Below are positions 37,069 to 50,149 of a DNA stretch of 64,000 nucleotides, piece after piece (position 1 is the stretch's first letter; each line of letters starts with the position of its first letter). The DNA lies in contig NC_134950.1 of NCBI RefSeq assembly GCF_965638725.1, forward strand, positions 25,076,932-25,140,931, written 5' to 3'. Under the pieces are notes generated by a model. It was not told the DNA's origin and made no database searches. It saw nothing but the letters and a program-made list of their open reading frames with translations. The DNA is from Aptenodytes patagonicus (lineage: Eukaryota > Chordata > Aves > Sphenisciformes > Spheniscidae). Position numbers and translations under genes: made by a program.

Positions 37069-40000
37069 CTAAACAATAACCCACGTGGTCCTTCCCTCCT
37101 CTGTCAACATACCTATCTCTGTCGCTGCTGCACCATCCACAGCTTCTCCTGTTTCTTCTTCTTTTGTTTCAGGCCCTCCACTTACTATCTCACTGAGCAG
37201 CTCAGTTTCCACCTGTTCTCGGGTCTCACCTGGGAACGGTAACCACGGAGATCAAATTAGGATCCACTGAGAAAAGCACCAAGTGCCCCACCTCCTTTCT
37301 GTAAACCTGACTTGACTTTGCCAGCTCTCCAATGCCTCTTACCAAGGTACCCTCCTGAATGAATCCATAGGGAACAAACAGGATGCTCCCAATCACTTTC
37401 CATCATCCAGCTACATGCGTGCCGCATGCCCTTAAAGTTCTCCTGATGCTTTCACAAAATCCCCTTGACACTCTATTCAATATACATTATGAGTACTATT
37501 TATGTTCAAATTATTTTTCCTGGATTTTATTTTATATATGTGCAGTTTTATTTGAAATTGGAACAAAACAAAAACAGAAAACATGGTAACATGCCAGTCT
37601 GGCTGAAACTGTGCTTTCCCTGGGAAGCTGCTAGCTAATTAATTTACTTGCACAGCTACTGAAGAATAAAGGAAAGCAAAACAAGTGCTAAGTGTCCTAT
37701 GCACCACAGCATAAAAATGGAAGGTCCCTTCTTCATCATATGCCTCATGGAAAGATAATGCACACAAGATATTACTTCTAGCTTGGAACAAATAGGAGCA
37801 AAACTCTTTTTCCCAAAAGCCTTGTTCACTCGCCCTGCAAGCAGCATGAATCACTTGGTGGTCAAAGCCCCCAAGTTTGCCCAACTGGCAAACGGTCAGT
37901 TGTAAACGTGTTTCCACGGACATGAGGTCATACCACAATGCTCAGGGCGTACTGCTCTGCCTCCAGCACTATGCCCCGAAGCTTAGAAATGGTCATTAAT
38001 GAAATTGGAGCTTCCAGCTGGGCAAGACTATGTGTTTTACAGGTGAGCATCCAGTCATTTACTGCTTACATAAAACGAGACTTCATTCCAAAGGATAGAT
38101 GCCCATTTTATGTAGAAGAAGCCTCAAAATTCTTTTGCGAAGAGACACAGGAGAGGACAAGCCAACCCCCATGCTCAGCTACTGGGATGCAAGGAGTCAG
38201 ATTTAGATAGCCAGTTCAGGGACGTGCACAGCAAAGCCACAGGGTTAGTGGTAGCGCGTGTAACTGGCTCTGGGCTTCACACAGATCAGTCCTTCTCCTG
38301 CATCTCGCACTTCAAGGGAAATGTGGAGTGAGGAAGGCTGCTGATACGATGTTCCCCTGCAGAGAAATACTTCTCATGCGCTTCACCTGCTTATTCCCTG
38401 AAGAAATGCTCCCCCAGGAAGTATCCAATTCCTCACCGAGCTGCTTTGTACCATTTAGGAGAAATCCGATTCCTCCTGTGAAATGTTCACCTTCTGCATG
38501 TGCAGTCCGTGGGAGACACACGTCCTCTGGGCACTGACCCAAAGATGAGCACAGCCTGCAATCTCTGGCAACAGCCATACCTCCTGCTAAAGGTCCCTCT
38601 CACAGCACATGGAAATACCTCCCATCTCAGACACCACTGCTTCCTCACGCAACTTTCCTCCCCAGCTAGTCAGCTCCAAACATTTTTGGAAAGTCCATCC
38701 CTATGTCCCTTCACTACTACTTCTATTCTGCTTGTGTAGTAGCCAAGCTTCTAGGACAGGCTGGATATGCCAAGCGTGCATCACAGAGATGCTTTTTCTT
38801 CTACATCCAGACATGCACTGGATGGAGTCTTTGGTCTCTGTAAATATTAAAGAACGTGTCTGAGCTACACAGAAACACAGCATTTTAAATGAGGGGTATG
38901 GTGGGGCATTGTACCTGCTAAGAACAAAAAGGGCATGAAATAAATTAGCAGAGATAATGACTGGAAATGCTGATTAAATTTATTACAGCTTGGACTTGTG
39001 TGTCTGAGGCTTCCCCAGCCATGTTCTTCTATGCTCCACATTGTACAGACTCCCCGGACCAAATTCTGACTCCAGAAGCTCATGTGAGGCTCTCAGTAAA
39101 GTCAAAAGGACCCACGCACAAGTCCCTGCAGGCAGAATTTGGTCTCCTGAATTTATGAAAGCACAAATATTACCCTCAGTGAGGTGGTCCTCTTCAGTAA
39201 TATGTACTTTCTCGATGATTTCCACTACAGAGCTGTCACTGCCCTCTACCAGCCCACTGTCCTCTGCTGGTCCTGGCGATGGTGCCCCAGCGTCTTCTCC
39301 CAGTGCTGGAGGTGAAGACCCAGCGCTCTCCTCTTGCCATGCAGACGGCAGCTCAGAGCTCTCCTCCGCTCCTGCAGGCAGGGGCTCGGTGCCCTCCGGC
39401 TCCTCCCTTTTACTGACCGAATTGCTCTTTCCCTCTACGGCCAGAATCATGGCTGCAGCCTCCTCTCCTGGCAGATGCTCGCCCGGGTTTGTCTCCTCAC
39501 AGGCAAGACTCACATCCTCCGCTGGGTCCAACTGTGTTTGGTCAGCTATGGTTTCATGATCGTCTGCAGTCGGGGTGTTTTCACCTGATGATGCTTTTAG
39601 TTATGGCAGAGCAAGGAAAGAAAAAAAGAGAATTGCAGATAATTGGTGAGTGGGCATGTAAGCTAGATGAGAACTAGACCCATAGGGGACCGCACAAGCA
39701 CTACCTGTCAAAGAGCTCCCAGCTGGCTATGAACAACACTCCTTCGCCAGGTCTGCTGCTCTTACACATATCCAGTAGAGGATGGTTCTGCTCTTACATA
39801 AAAAAAAAAAGTTTTGGCTTGATGCACATCACATTTTTATATGAAGAGAGCTGACCTGTTTACAGGCCAATGTCCTATTACATTTTGCCTTACAGATCTG
39901 AAGTGTGTAAAAGGTTTGCCGGTGACGGGATGCTATGCAAGGAAGCACCTTTTCCTGCCCCAAACCAGGCACAGAATCAACGTGCCGAGCGGGAGGGGGC

Positions 40001-43000
40001 TGCTGCCATGGGCGGCACGTGGGAAACTTCTGGTGGTGCCTCTGGCTGGGCTGAACGAAAAACACTGAGAAGAACCTGCTCATCCCAGAGGGTGAGCAGT
40101 GCCTGTTTCTTAAAACAAAAACCAGTTTGTCTGTCTTTTTAAATACTAATATACTATTCATAGTACGCTTTGTTTAATAAAACATTCAACAACAGGAAGC
40201 CTAAACAAATTAAAACTTCTGCTTCTTTCATCCTTCATCAACTTATTGGCTAAGTAAAGCAATGGGCCTTTTTGGCAGACAAAATTTATGAATAAAGAAA
40301 TGGCAAAATTACTCTGACAGGTATTTAAGGATAAAAGTTGAAGACTCAAAATGAGCTATACCTACCTATCAGACTGACTTAATAACTTTCTGATTAAATT
40401 CAGTTTGACAAGAGCTTGCACTTAACCTTCTCCAAAGGAATGTCAAGATGAAAACCCTGGGAATTCATGCATGAAATCTGTTTATATAATAATTACAAAA
40501 CTGGAAAAATTGTATTATTTTCTGAGAAAATGATGACTGCAGTGTCAAAGCCAGTGAGCAGAACTGTATGATACTTCATACACACATAGATGAACAGCGA
40601 AAAAATGTAATACATCCTGTTCTTAAAACAGCTGCTTGAATACTGCTGCTCTTAAGATAACTTCACAGTTCTTTCGAGGCATTCAAGCAAAACACCTCCC
40701 CAGCAATCGTCACCTAGTTAGTGCGTGCCTACAGACACGGGGAAGGATGGCTAAGCCAGGAGAAGAGCAAGAACAGGGAATCCGGAGTGTCAAGACAGAC
40801 AGAAAACAACTTTGACTATGGGACACATAAAATCTCATTTGTCCCAGGAACTGTAAAACCACCCCAGGTCCAACCAATCCCTCCAAATTCACAGAGGTAT
40901 AGCTATTTATAATGCAACTCAAAGAAAGCAGGTAAGCTCAGCTACGCGTGTCAGACCACAGACCCACCCAGGGCGGCACCCTGCCTCTGACAGCTGCCGA
41001 GGGGCAGCGGAAAGGGTAGAGGGACCCAGCCCACACGGTCGGGTTTCAGTCCGTCCGCGGACATTCCTCTGTGAACCTGCCCAAGCCCCTTTTCAATCCA
41101 TTTACACTCTTGGCCCCCACCATGAGCAGTGGCAATGAGGTCTACAGCCCACTTACACCCCCTGTAAAACCCGTTCTTGCTGGTTTTAAGCCTGCTGCCA
41201 GTCATTTCATCAAGTGACACAGTTCTTGTGTTACAAGAAACAGCAAATATATTTCCCTATTTACCTTCTTTAGATCTCTATCACACCTTGTCTTCCAGGC
41301 ACTCCTTTTCCTAACACCAAGCTCAATGTGAAACAGATACCGAACAAAATAACAGCAAGTAAGTCTTAAACTTAAACTACTCTAAGCAGTGACTATAAAA
41401 AAAGGAGTGTATGTTCAGAGACCAGACACTTGATCTTTTCACATTGTATTTTTTATCCCTTTAGACACTTCTCATGCCTTCACCTTGCTTGGTACCAGGT
41501 GGACAGGAAGCATTTAAAACCTACAGACAGAAATAAATGAGCCATGAAAACTAGCATGTTATACAGAGTTTTCAATTGGTGTTACCAGTAAAAGAAACAT
41601 TTCAAACCCATTATTACTAGGAATCTCCTGCAGCTCCTATAAACATCAGCCCTGAAAATTCCAGCTAGCCCTCTCTTCGTCAAGATGTTTTATATAAATT
41701 GGATTATAAAATACTGCCATGCAATGCGAGATCCGCACTGCTGGAAACCCTGGAAGCGTTCCTCCGCTCTCATCTGAAATGCAAAGAATTCTCTAACATG
41801 GAAGAAATAAATCCTCCCAGTAATCTGTTCAATACCTTTATCCCCAAGAAGAATGAACATCATGCGGCAGTCAACATTCCTAGGATGCCTTCTAGTTTTG
41901 TTTTATTTTTAAATTTATAATTTTTATATTCCCTGCTGAAGACAATTTCAGCTGGAGAAACAATGAAAAGCACAGTGAATTTAAGTGGGCCATGGCTACA
42001 GTATTTTTCCCTTTGCCTTCTTCCTTTCTTTTTGGAAAATCCTCACATTTTTGTGAGTTACACATCAATGGAAGGAAATTAAATACATTTTTTTCCATTA
42101 ACGCATTTAGAGAAGTTTCTTTCAAATTATCCTCTCATAAAACTAAATTAGAAAATAACTAACATATCTGGCTGGTAACAGTCAAATTAATGGAAATCTT
42201 TCAGCTGTAATTACAAACTGCACTTTATCATTATCATGACATTAGTTTATGTATTTAGTACATTTCATAAGCTATCCTAACATGAACAGGCCTTTAGACA
42301 GAATTCCTAAAATACTTGGAATAAATTACTTCATTTTTTTCCCTGAGCCCTTCAGTGCAAATATCTTTCAGTAGAGGATGGAATTTGGTACATTGACCAG
42401 GTGAACAAGACAGCAGGTACAGTATAAAGAGATTTCTGCTGGTATTTTCAGCAGGGCTCCTCGGTTTGCAGATGTGTGCTGGCTCTATAGTGGCACAGAC
42501 AACGCTCACCCCATACAACCCGCTATCATCTCTGCGATCACAAACCACAGCACCGCAAGACAACAAATGGAAAATAGACCCATACAGAAAACACGGACGC
42601 TGCAGCCAGAATAACAGCAACAGATGATATTTATAACTCAAGAATACAGGAAAGAAATGCAGTAAAATGAAATGCAAACAACTTTTATGTCTCCGTCTTC
42701 AGGATGTATCTTTCTGGAGAGGCCAATAATTGTAACTGCAGCATTTAGGTTCTTATAAAAGTGTTTCCAAACCTCCCTTGGAGCAAAGAGCTAAGTATGA
42801 TGAATATGGAAACAAAGTTTTATTTAACTTCCACTGAATAGCAAGGAGATTCTTATGGAGCATCCTACAAATACGCCTTGCGCCCAAAATTAATTGCCTA
42901 TGACTTGAGACAAATCAAAGTCACAAGCGTGTTGCCGGTGCTGTAAACTGTGTTGGGGTGGATGTACAGATTTTGTAAGAAAAAGGAAGGATCGCGGGGT

Positions 43001-43482
43001 CAGGTATCGCTAGTTGACTATTATTTTAAAGGGGGGGGAAAGCCCATTGGATTTACAAGGTATTATACAAAAGGACCTGTCTGTAAACTAAAAAAAAAAG
43101 TCTGCGGAGAGGAACGGAAGCTAGTAACTTGTTCATCTGCAAGAAGCAGCGGTTTACGAAGACATTGTTCACGAGGCGCAGCTCCATCGACAGCGTGGGC
43201 AGAACCAAAAGCCGAGAAAACCCCACGGGCTCCTGGCCCCCGGCGGGTCGCCCACCCGCGGGGCCCGCCCGGCGACGGGACCACCCCGCGGGCCAGGGGC
43301 GGCTCACAGCAACGCGCCTTCCCACCCTCAGCGAGCTCCGCGGGGAGCCCCCGGCGCCGCCGCCCCCCGCCCGGCGCCCCCCGGCCCGGCCCGGCCCGGC
43401 TCGGCTCACCCCGCGGCGGCGGCCCGGCGGCGGCGGGCGGCGGCTCCTGGGGGCGGCTGCGGGCGCTGCTGGAGCAGCCCAT
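37069..43482 (-). CDS. ERICH5: ERICH5 (C8orf47), glutamate-rich protein 5
   Basis: A three-exon gene on the minus strand: 43410-43482, 39174-39593 and 37069-37229, phases consistent, about 217 codons before the TAG at 37069-37071. The protein starts [13 protein letters not shown]; Gly2 and Cys3 form a classic N-myristoylation plus palmitoylation signal, as in mammalian ERICH5. Exon 2 is acidic and low in complexity (Glu/Ser/Pro/Ala-rich), ending [20 protein letters not shown]. Exon 3 carries [20 protein letters not shown], the most conserved part. Function is unknown. The exon 2 acceptor could instead be 39584, nine bases shorter in the same frame. It is shorter than the roughly 370-residue human protein as I recall it, with the difference in the repetitive acidic region. 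Identity rests on termini and synteny. Confidence 0.88.
39594..43409 (-). other. ERICH5: ERICH5 intron 1
   Basis: A 3.8-kb intron, donor GTGAGC at 43409. I see no repeat family or RNA gene in it. Short plus-strand ORFs (40721-40912, 41699-41920) are not recognisable. Confidence 0.6.
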
Positions 43483-43720
43483 GGCGAGGCGCGGCGGCCG
43501 GCGCTGCAGCCTCTTCCCGACTGCCCGGCCCAGGGCGGGGTGAGGAGGGGCTGGAGGTGCCGCCGTGCAGGACCAGAGACGGAGCCCGGGGGGGGGGGCC
43601 GCAGGGGTGGCCCTGGCGATGGTGCCTTAAAACACCCCCCCCCCGCCTCCCCCGGCCGGCGGGGCTGCCCTGCTCAGCCCGGGCCACCCGTCTTCTTGTT
43701 CATTCCTGCCCTCGAGGCGT
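43180..43720 (-). promoter_or_regulatory. ERICH5: CpG-island promoter of ERICH5
   Basis: A dense GC/CpG block surrounds the first exon and start codon. It has many CCGG and GGCGG runs and long C and G homopolymers near 43590-43645, and no TATA element. The large overlapping ORFs on both strands here are a by-product of stop-poor GC-rich sequence. Confidence 0.75.
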
Positions 43721-44423
43721 TTTTCTGTGCTATGTGCGGGTGCCACCAGGTCTGAGTGGCAGCAGCCGAGAAAGGACCTGCAGGTCTGTGTGACAGCAGC
43801 TGGAGACCCATGAATTCAATCCTGGGTGCATGTACGTGTAGGTAAAACTCGCTAGCAAACTTCAAGCCAGGTTAGCATCGAGGAGAGGGAGACCCATACA
43901 CCGGGTAAGAGGGTCCAGGGTCCGGGCGGGGATATTAGACGGACTTGGAGGCCATGCTGATGTTTGAGGGTCCATGAAGGTGGTTGTGCTTGTGAACCTG
44001 AGACTGTGGGTGTGGGGTTTCTCTAGGGAACCCCAGTCTGGACCAGCCGGAGAGGAGCAGCAGGACTGGGCTATCGGCACTTAACGGTGTATGTGGTATA
44101 TGTAGGTGCTGCTAAGTGCAGTGCTCTGTCTTAGCGTCCCGGGTGTGTGTGGTTGTACACACACAGGGGGCTCAGCTTCGCTACTGGCTCTCCCTGCAAA
44201 CGGGAACAGCAGTGGGTGCATCCGTGGGACTGGGATGGGGATACCTGTGGGGTCTCAGCAGCTGGGAGGCAAGAAGGAATCCCCTGGTTGCAGAGTCCTC
44301 TGGATTCAGCAACCACCTGTAACATCCTTACCATCAGCCTTAAAGGTAAAATAAAGATAGTATGCTTTTTGTATTTACATGTTGGCAAATCAGCAGATGT
44401 CCAGGGAAGTCCAGGTGGCTTAG
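43721..44423. other. Intergenic DNA between ERICH5 CpG island and the first solo LTR
   Basis: About 700 bp upstream of ERICH5 with no recognisable gene, repeat or RNA. Overlapping short ORFs on both strands (43862-44460) look like chance. Confidence 0.55.
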
Positions 44424-44972
44424 GGTCATGGTTTAATCTCAGTCGGCAACTGAGCACCACACAGCCGCTCGCTCACTCTCCCCTGCCCCCCCGGTGGGAT
44501 GGGGGAGAGAATTGGAAGAGTAGAAGTGAGAAAACTTGTGGGTTGAGATAAAAATAGTTTAATAATGGAAATAATAATAATAATGATAAAAGAATATACA
44601 AAGCAAGTAATGCACGGTGCAATTGCTCACCACCCGCCAACCAATGCCCAGCCAGTCCCCGAGCAGCGGCCCCCCCGGCCAGCTTTCCTCCAGTTTATGT
44701 ACTAAGCATGACGTCACATGGTATGGAATGTCCCTTTGGCCAGTTTGGGTCAGCTGTCCTGGCTGTGCCCCCTCCCAGCTTCTTGTGCACCTCCAGCCTT
44801 CTCAGTCGGTAGAGCATGGGAAGCTGAAAAGCCCTTGACTAGTGTAAGCACTACTTAGCAACAACTAAAACATCGGTGTGTTATCAACATTTTTCTCACC
44901 CTAAATCCAAAACACAGCACTGTACCAGCTACTAGGAGGAAAATTAACTCTATCCCAGCTGAAACCAGGACA
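44424..44972 (-). mobile_element. Solo LTR, avian ERV-L type, minus orientation, TSD CTTAG
   Basis: A 549-bp LTR read on the minus strand from TGTCCTGGTTTCAGCTGGG to TTAAACCATGACC, the last base changed from the usual A. It is flanked by the 5-bp direct repeat CTTAG at 44419-44423 and 44973-44977, typical of ERV-L integration. It keeps a perfect CRE (TGACGTCA, 44709-44716), a degenerate TATA (GTACATAAA) and an ATTAAA signal. There is no internal sequence next to it, so it arose by LTR-LTR recombination. It is the same subtype as the LTR at 53030-53591. Confidence 0.93.
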
Positions 44973-45167
44973 CTTAGAAACTTTCCAATGAGTAAGAACG
45001 AAGAATGTTTGCCAGATATTTTCTTGCATAAGCAGGTCCAGTGTATTTTATTTATTGCACCCAGGACATGTTTCATTATGTCCTTCAAATTTAGAGTAAT
45101 CACCCATTCTTCTAAATAAACATTTTTTATCCATCCAGAAACTTGTCCAGACAAAGCATATTGTCTT

Positions 45168-45279
45168 TGGACATCTATCCAGGGTTTGTTGATGTCCTGC
45201 AGCCAAGGTGGAGCAGTAGCAATAACTCCAGCCAGGCTGCAGGACATACGGAAATCCTGGACATGTGGTATACCACATG
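45168..45279. repeat. Nested palindromes / imperfect foldback
   Basis: ATGTCCTGCAGCC (about 45193-45205) recurs inverted, so the DNA folds back over a loop of about 29 nt. The arms extend imperfectly to TCCAGG/CCTGGA. Just beyond is an 18-bp perfect palindrome at 45262-45279, half-site CATGTGGTA. No terminal repeats of a known MITE are recognised. Confidence 0.6.
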
Positions 45280-48235
45280 GTATGCATACTATCACTGTAG
45301 CACAAGTGTCAAGTTCTGGCACACCTGGGAAAGAGACTGATACAGGTAAGGTATGTATTGTATGGATATAAGGTGTACCCTGGAGCCGTCAGACTCACTG
45401 CATGTGCAATGCACACTGAGTGCACCTGTGTCACTCTGGGAAATCACCTGGCAAACATACGAGGAACAACACAGGAGGGAATATACCATGTAAGCCTAAA
45501 CACGTTAACTTCTGCTTCCTCATCTTGAGTTCATTTTTAGGACATTTTTTAAAAATAACAGAAAAAACTGTAGTCTGTATAGATTTCTCTGTGGCTATAT
45601 ATAAGATTTCTACCAGACACTAGATAGTAAAATGCTGGTAACTTTAGCATTAGCAAAGCATGCTGCTGTGTAAGCACAAAAGCAGAAGTGCAACCAAGGT
45701 CTTAGCAACTTCAAAGTTAATTTCAGAAATATCTGACGTTCATGCTGCTGGTGTGAAATCCCGACAGCGCTGTGGTGGGAGCTAGGTTGGTTCCCTACAC
45801 AGCACCTGTGGGTTCCCTGTACAGCACAGATGCAGGTGCCTCAGCACCAGAGGTGGATGTGTGTGTGAAGACACTCGGGCACCCACCTATTGCCTACCAA
45901 CCGGGACGGGCTCTGCTGCCACAGGAAAGTAGAAGCTTCTGTGCTTGCGAAGGAGTCCCGACAGCTGAGGAAGCTGCCTGCAGACAGCATATATGCAAGG
46001 AGGGATGGCAAATGTATCCGATATCCCACCTTTCTTCTATGATGTTCTTTCAGAGAACAAAGCAAGGAGGCCAGGCCACCAGGACAGACTCATCGAGCAC
46101 TGGGCACTGAGGAAAATAAAAAAGGGAAAGCTACATTCAGTTCCTTCTCTTGCCTGTGGAGCTTTGTACCTGCTTCCCTCCGTGTCCTAACCAAAGGGTA
46201 AGTTGTGCAGAGTGCACCTACCATCCACCTTACTGAAACAGTGGAGAAAGGAATTCAAGATTTACGAGGCCAGAGAGAGGAAACGTGTGGGCATGTATCA
46301 GCAGCCAAGGGCACTCACCGGGGCGGGCATGGCTGCTCTGTACTTCATGTTCTTTAAACAGACCTTGAATAAGGTACAGAAATAGGAATGAGAACCCAAG
46401 GGCTATTTGGCAGGTGACTCCCGGAATCGCTAAATAACAATTTCATGGTCGTCTTCCCTCCTCCCATGAGTAAAGGAGAAGTTGCATCTTTTCAGCAGGA
46501 AGACTGGACACAACAGAGCCAGTGCTGGAGCTGAACATAGGTAGGGCCATGGTAGGACAAGGCTGCACCTCAGTGTATCAGCAATATTGCCACGTACCAG
46601 GTCAGGCTTGGACAACGTGTGCCTTCTGCAGATCATACAGCACAAACACATTCCTGTGGGATAACGTGCTGCTCTGCAGCCACCTCTGTGCCACTGTCCT
46701 ACCTCGCTGGGAGCACCAAGATGCTCACCCCTCCACCAAAAGCGGTAACTCCATGGGTTTACCATGGAGGCAGGTTACACATGCTGGTGTAGATCAAGAG
46801 TTCACTGTGCAAACACGAACTGGTGCATGCTCCCTTCTTCAAGCCTCTGTACGTCCAAGCAAACACCACTGAGGCCAAGATAGGGCTGGGGCTGATGCCA
46901 GTTAGGCTCAAACTTTTTAATTCTGCTTTCTAGATAGAGTGTATCCCTGTGTTAGCATGCTCACCTATTGGCCAGGGCAAGTGGTAGCGACATGCACTTT
47001 CCAGTGAAGATGCAGGGTGAGGAGCTTTGGAAGTAGGAGTCTCAGGGTTGGGGAAGTGAGACATAAGTGTGAGACTGAAAATGAGATGAGGTTCCTGGGT
47101 GTGTGACAGTCGGTGGGAGAAGGCAGGGGCAGGGAGTGAGAGGGTATGGGAGCAGGGGTTATGGCAGTGGCACTCACAAGCTATGCCCCACGCTTGTACA
47201 GAGTCTCAAAAAAATGACTGCAAGCAATCCAGTAACTGCAGCATGATGTCAGCTGATGAAAATCCTCGGTAGCCTTCCCATCCCTTCCCCTGGGCAGGGC
47301 ACCTCTCCACAGACTCCCTGCCTTCTCTAATCTGAACCACCCTGGTACTGCCCCAAATGAAGGCAGTACCAAAGTAGCTAAAAATAACCTTTAACAACAA
47401 ACAAACTAAACAATCATCTTGAATTAATTATTTTTACAAAGGAAAACTATTTTATGCAGGAATATAAATTGGGAAATTAAAATAAAATGTAAACTGGGAG
47501 TGTTCAGTGATAGCTGTATCTCCAGAGGTAAAGCAACAAATACCTATGTCCTCTTACACACAAGCAGAAATACACTTCCAAAAGCAAACTTTGTAAAGGT
47601 TTCTCTAAGGTCCTGGCAATTTTTAAGTTCCCCAGGTCAGTACTACATGATCAAACTTGTTTCACTCATTCCAGAGCTCACTAGCTGTTAATAATTTTGA
47701 ATATTTTTAGATATGATTCCTACTGCAGCTATTAAATTCATATCTACTTCCTGATAGACCCAAATCCCGGGACTTTCCAAATCACAGTAGACTTTTCAAA
47801 ACATTATATTAATCATGAGTTTTCCTTTTTAAACTGTGACTCCTTTTCTCAACTCTTTGGCTATTCTGTACAGAAAGACCAGTACTGACCAGGCAGTAAA
47901 ATATTCTAAATCATTTATTGTGGCAGATAATTCAGGCCAAATGTTCCACTGATGCAAATTTGTGTAGTTCCACTGAAGGCTGCTCTGTGATGCTGATTTA
48001 TGAACTGCAGAGAACTGCCTTCTGAAACCGCTGTTTTTGTTTTGCCTGGGATGGCAATGACCTTGAAACTTAGCTCCTAGGACATACCTTGTAATTTCCC
48101 GGAAAGGAGGGAATCTGAAGATCTTCTTATCAGACTAATTACTATCTTTAGAAATCTGCACCTGTGGATTTCTGCACAATTTGGCCCTTAGAAAATGCCA
48201 GTATCTTGTTGTACTGGCACTATATTTAAGCTGGC

Positions 48236-48290
48236 TACACATATAGGTATACAAATGTATGTATTTATATATGTATATATTTATATATGT
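48236..48290. repeat. AT-rich (TA/TATG) low-complexity tract
   Basis: A run built from TATA, TATG and TTTATA units, intergenic. Confidence 0.8.
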
Positions 48291-48452
48291 GCACACACGC
48301 ATACTCCTTAGCATCCTTTTGCTGGCTGAAAATATATCCAAGGTGTGCAGATATCCAGGTATTCATGATAGACAGTATTTAACCTCCAGATTTTCCCTGT
48401 TCCCTAATGAGATAACCTTTCTGCATTTGGCCCATTTTCCTCTACAACTCTT

Positions 48453-48517
48453 TTCCTTCCTTCCTTCCTTCCTTCCTTCCTTCCTTCCTCCCTCCCTCCC
48501 TCCCTCCCTCCCTTCCT
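48453..48517. repeat. Compound microsatellite (TTCC)n-(TCCC)n
   Basis: About nine TTCC units pass directly into about six CTCC/TCCC units, a pure polypyrimidine tract of about 65 bases. The strand reverse frames yield Lys/Arg/Gly/Glu-rich ORFs that are artefacts of the repeat. Confidence 0.95.
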
Positions 48518-50149
48518 CATAGTAAAGCCGCTGGAAGGGTGGCCAAGGAGAGGTTTGCATCCGGATCCAGGGGACCTGTGCATTACTGGGATTCCAAATT
48601 CCCAGCGATCTGAAACAAAGAGCTGCATTTGTCTGCCTGACAATACAGGGGATAGTTCGGTGCATGACCCTGTGAAAATCGGATGAACGTGTTTGCATTT
48701 GCTGTAAATGCGATGATTATCAGAGAATACAGTCTGTCACTTCTAATAGCCCTGACAAGTGTGAAAGGAGAAAATAATGGCTGCAGGTGTTCACGCAACG
48801 TTGTTGTGTAATTGTGCAGAGATTTTGACGGGACTAAAAATGTAAGAAAGAACAGGACTGTATTTTTGCATATTTTCATCCTATCAAAATAGTATGCTTG
48901 GTCATATTGATAAAATAAAGATGTAGGCCTAGCTTTTCAAAAGATCAGTCTTCTTTTTTGAATTGAATCTTGTCTTTCAGGGTTAGCGTGTGACCTCTGG
49001 CACCGGAAGGATAGCTAAAGCTACGCTGCCTCCCCCTTGCAGTGGCTTTAGCAGAGGTTACAACTTGAAAGCCTCCCCCAATGACATCGCACAACATTTC
49101 CTGGTTCTTTGCTGGTAACGGGTCAGTACCTGTCATCATCTCAGGAACCCAGCAGTTCTGACAAGGAGCAAGTGCTGAGCTCTACCCATTGCCTGCTGAT
49201 GCTCAGGGAAGGGGGGTAAGCAGGGGTACAGCTTCAGATGTTCCTCTGTGTCCCCGGCTGTCAGGGTGATCCCCACTTTCTCTCAGGGTCAGCAGTGCTG
49301 CTGCTTCAGCTTTATAAAGATCTCAGAAGTTCAGAGAATTTAACAGAATGATCCATCCTGGGTTGTGCCATAGGGTCTCCATGTACCGCCCATTTTTTAG
49401 ACTTCAGCATTATTTTTTCTCTTTCTTCTTTTCTCTTTCTCTTCTTCTTTCCAACCTTTCCTCTCAGTTAACTATATACCATCTATAACAGCACACGTAA
49501 TTAGCACACATACATTTTTTCTTCGTGCCTCATTTTACTGTCATTGGATTACATGTCATTTTTTGATGAGCAATGAGACCACCCTGTAAACAAGCTGACA
49601 GTATTATTACCATTGCATTTGAGGGGGCAATGTTTGGGGTTCCATAACGTGGAGAAAAAGTTGCTTTGGGATTTCTCTGTAGAAATGCATGTACCTGTGC
49701 TGCACGAACGGGCCTGCATCTGCAGTATGCCCGGTGCTTACTCCTTGCAGCTGAAGTGCAGCAAGAGACCCCACAGGTGATCCTAGCCAGCCCCAGCCGT
49801 GAAGTAAAACACATGAATTTGCTTGTCTGTCCTCAAGTATGAGTATACCTGGCCACCATGGCTTGCACTGTCATTTGCTGATACGCTGGCATCGGTGTCA
49901 GCGCTGCCACAGGAGCTCCCTGCCTTGCCCTTTTGTCTCCCCCTACCCGGCCACACATTTCCACCCCTAGCAGGACAACCCCCTGGCTGTGTCAATACTG
50001 CTGTGGGACGCATTACCAAATGAAGCACTCACTTGACTTAAAAACAACTCTGAAAAAAAAATAAATGGCTCCGGGTGGGAATTCCTTTAGCTGCCATCTC
50101 TGCTGAAGTTGATGTATCATGAAGTTATGGCCTCAGCTAAAGGATGGCC

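Larger units (their letters stand above)
44978..50149. other. Intergenic DNA between solo LTR and ERV-L pol
   Basis: About 5 kb. It holds the palindrome cluster at 45168-45279, a short direct duplication of GGTTCCCT-x2-ACAGCAC near 45789-45824, an AT-rich tract (48236-48290), a CCTT/CCCT microsatellite (48453-48517) and a pyrimidine-rich tract (49420-49455). No gene or gag-like retroviral sequence is recognised. The boundary with the ERV internal region is uncertain, around 50.1 kb. Confidence 0.6.

Noticed and set aside
38983-39173. Extension of the ERICH5 exon 2 reading frame to 38983
   Set aside because: A good donor (GAGG|GTAAT at 39174) and the phase-matched exon 3 with conserved ERICH5 sequence show that the extension is intron read-through.
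42950-43755. Long overlapping ORFs of 139-208 codons around 43.0-43.75 kb
   Set aside because: They are stop-poor frames in the ERICH5 CpG island, rich in Pro/Arg/Gly/Ala, overlapping on both strands. Only the minus-strand MGCSSS frame is supported by a splice donor and synteny.
48363-48698. Minus-strand ORFs with Arg/Glu/Gly/Lys tetrapeptide runs
   Set aside because: Translation of the CCTT/CCCT microsatellite.
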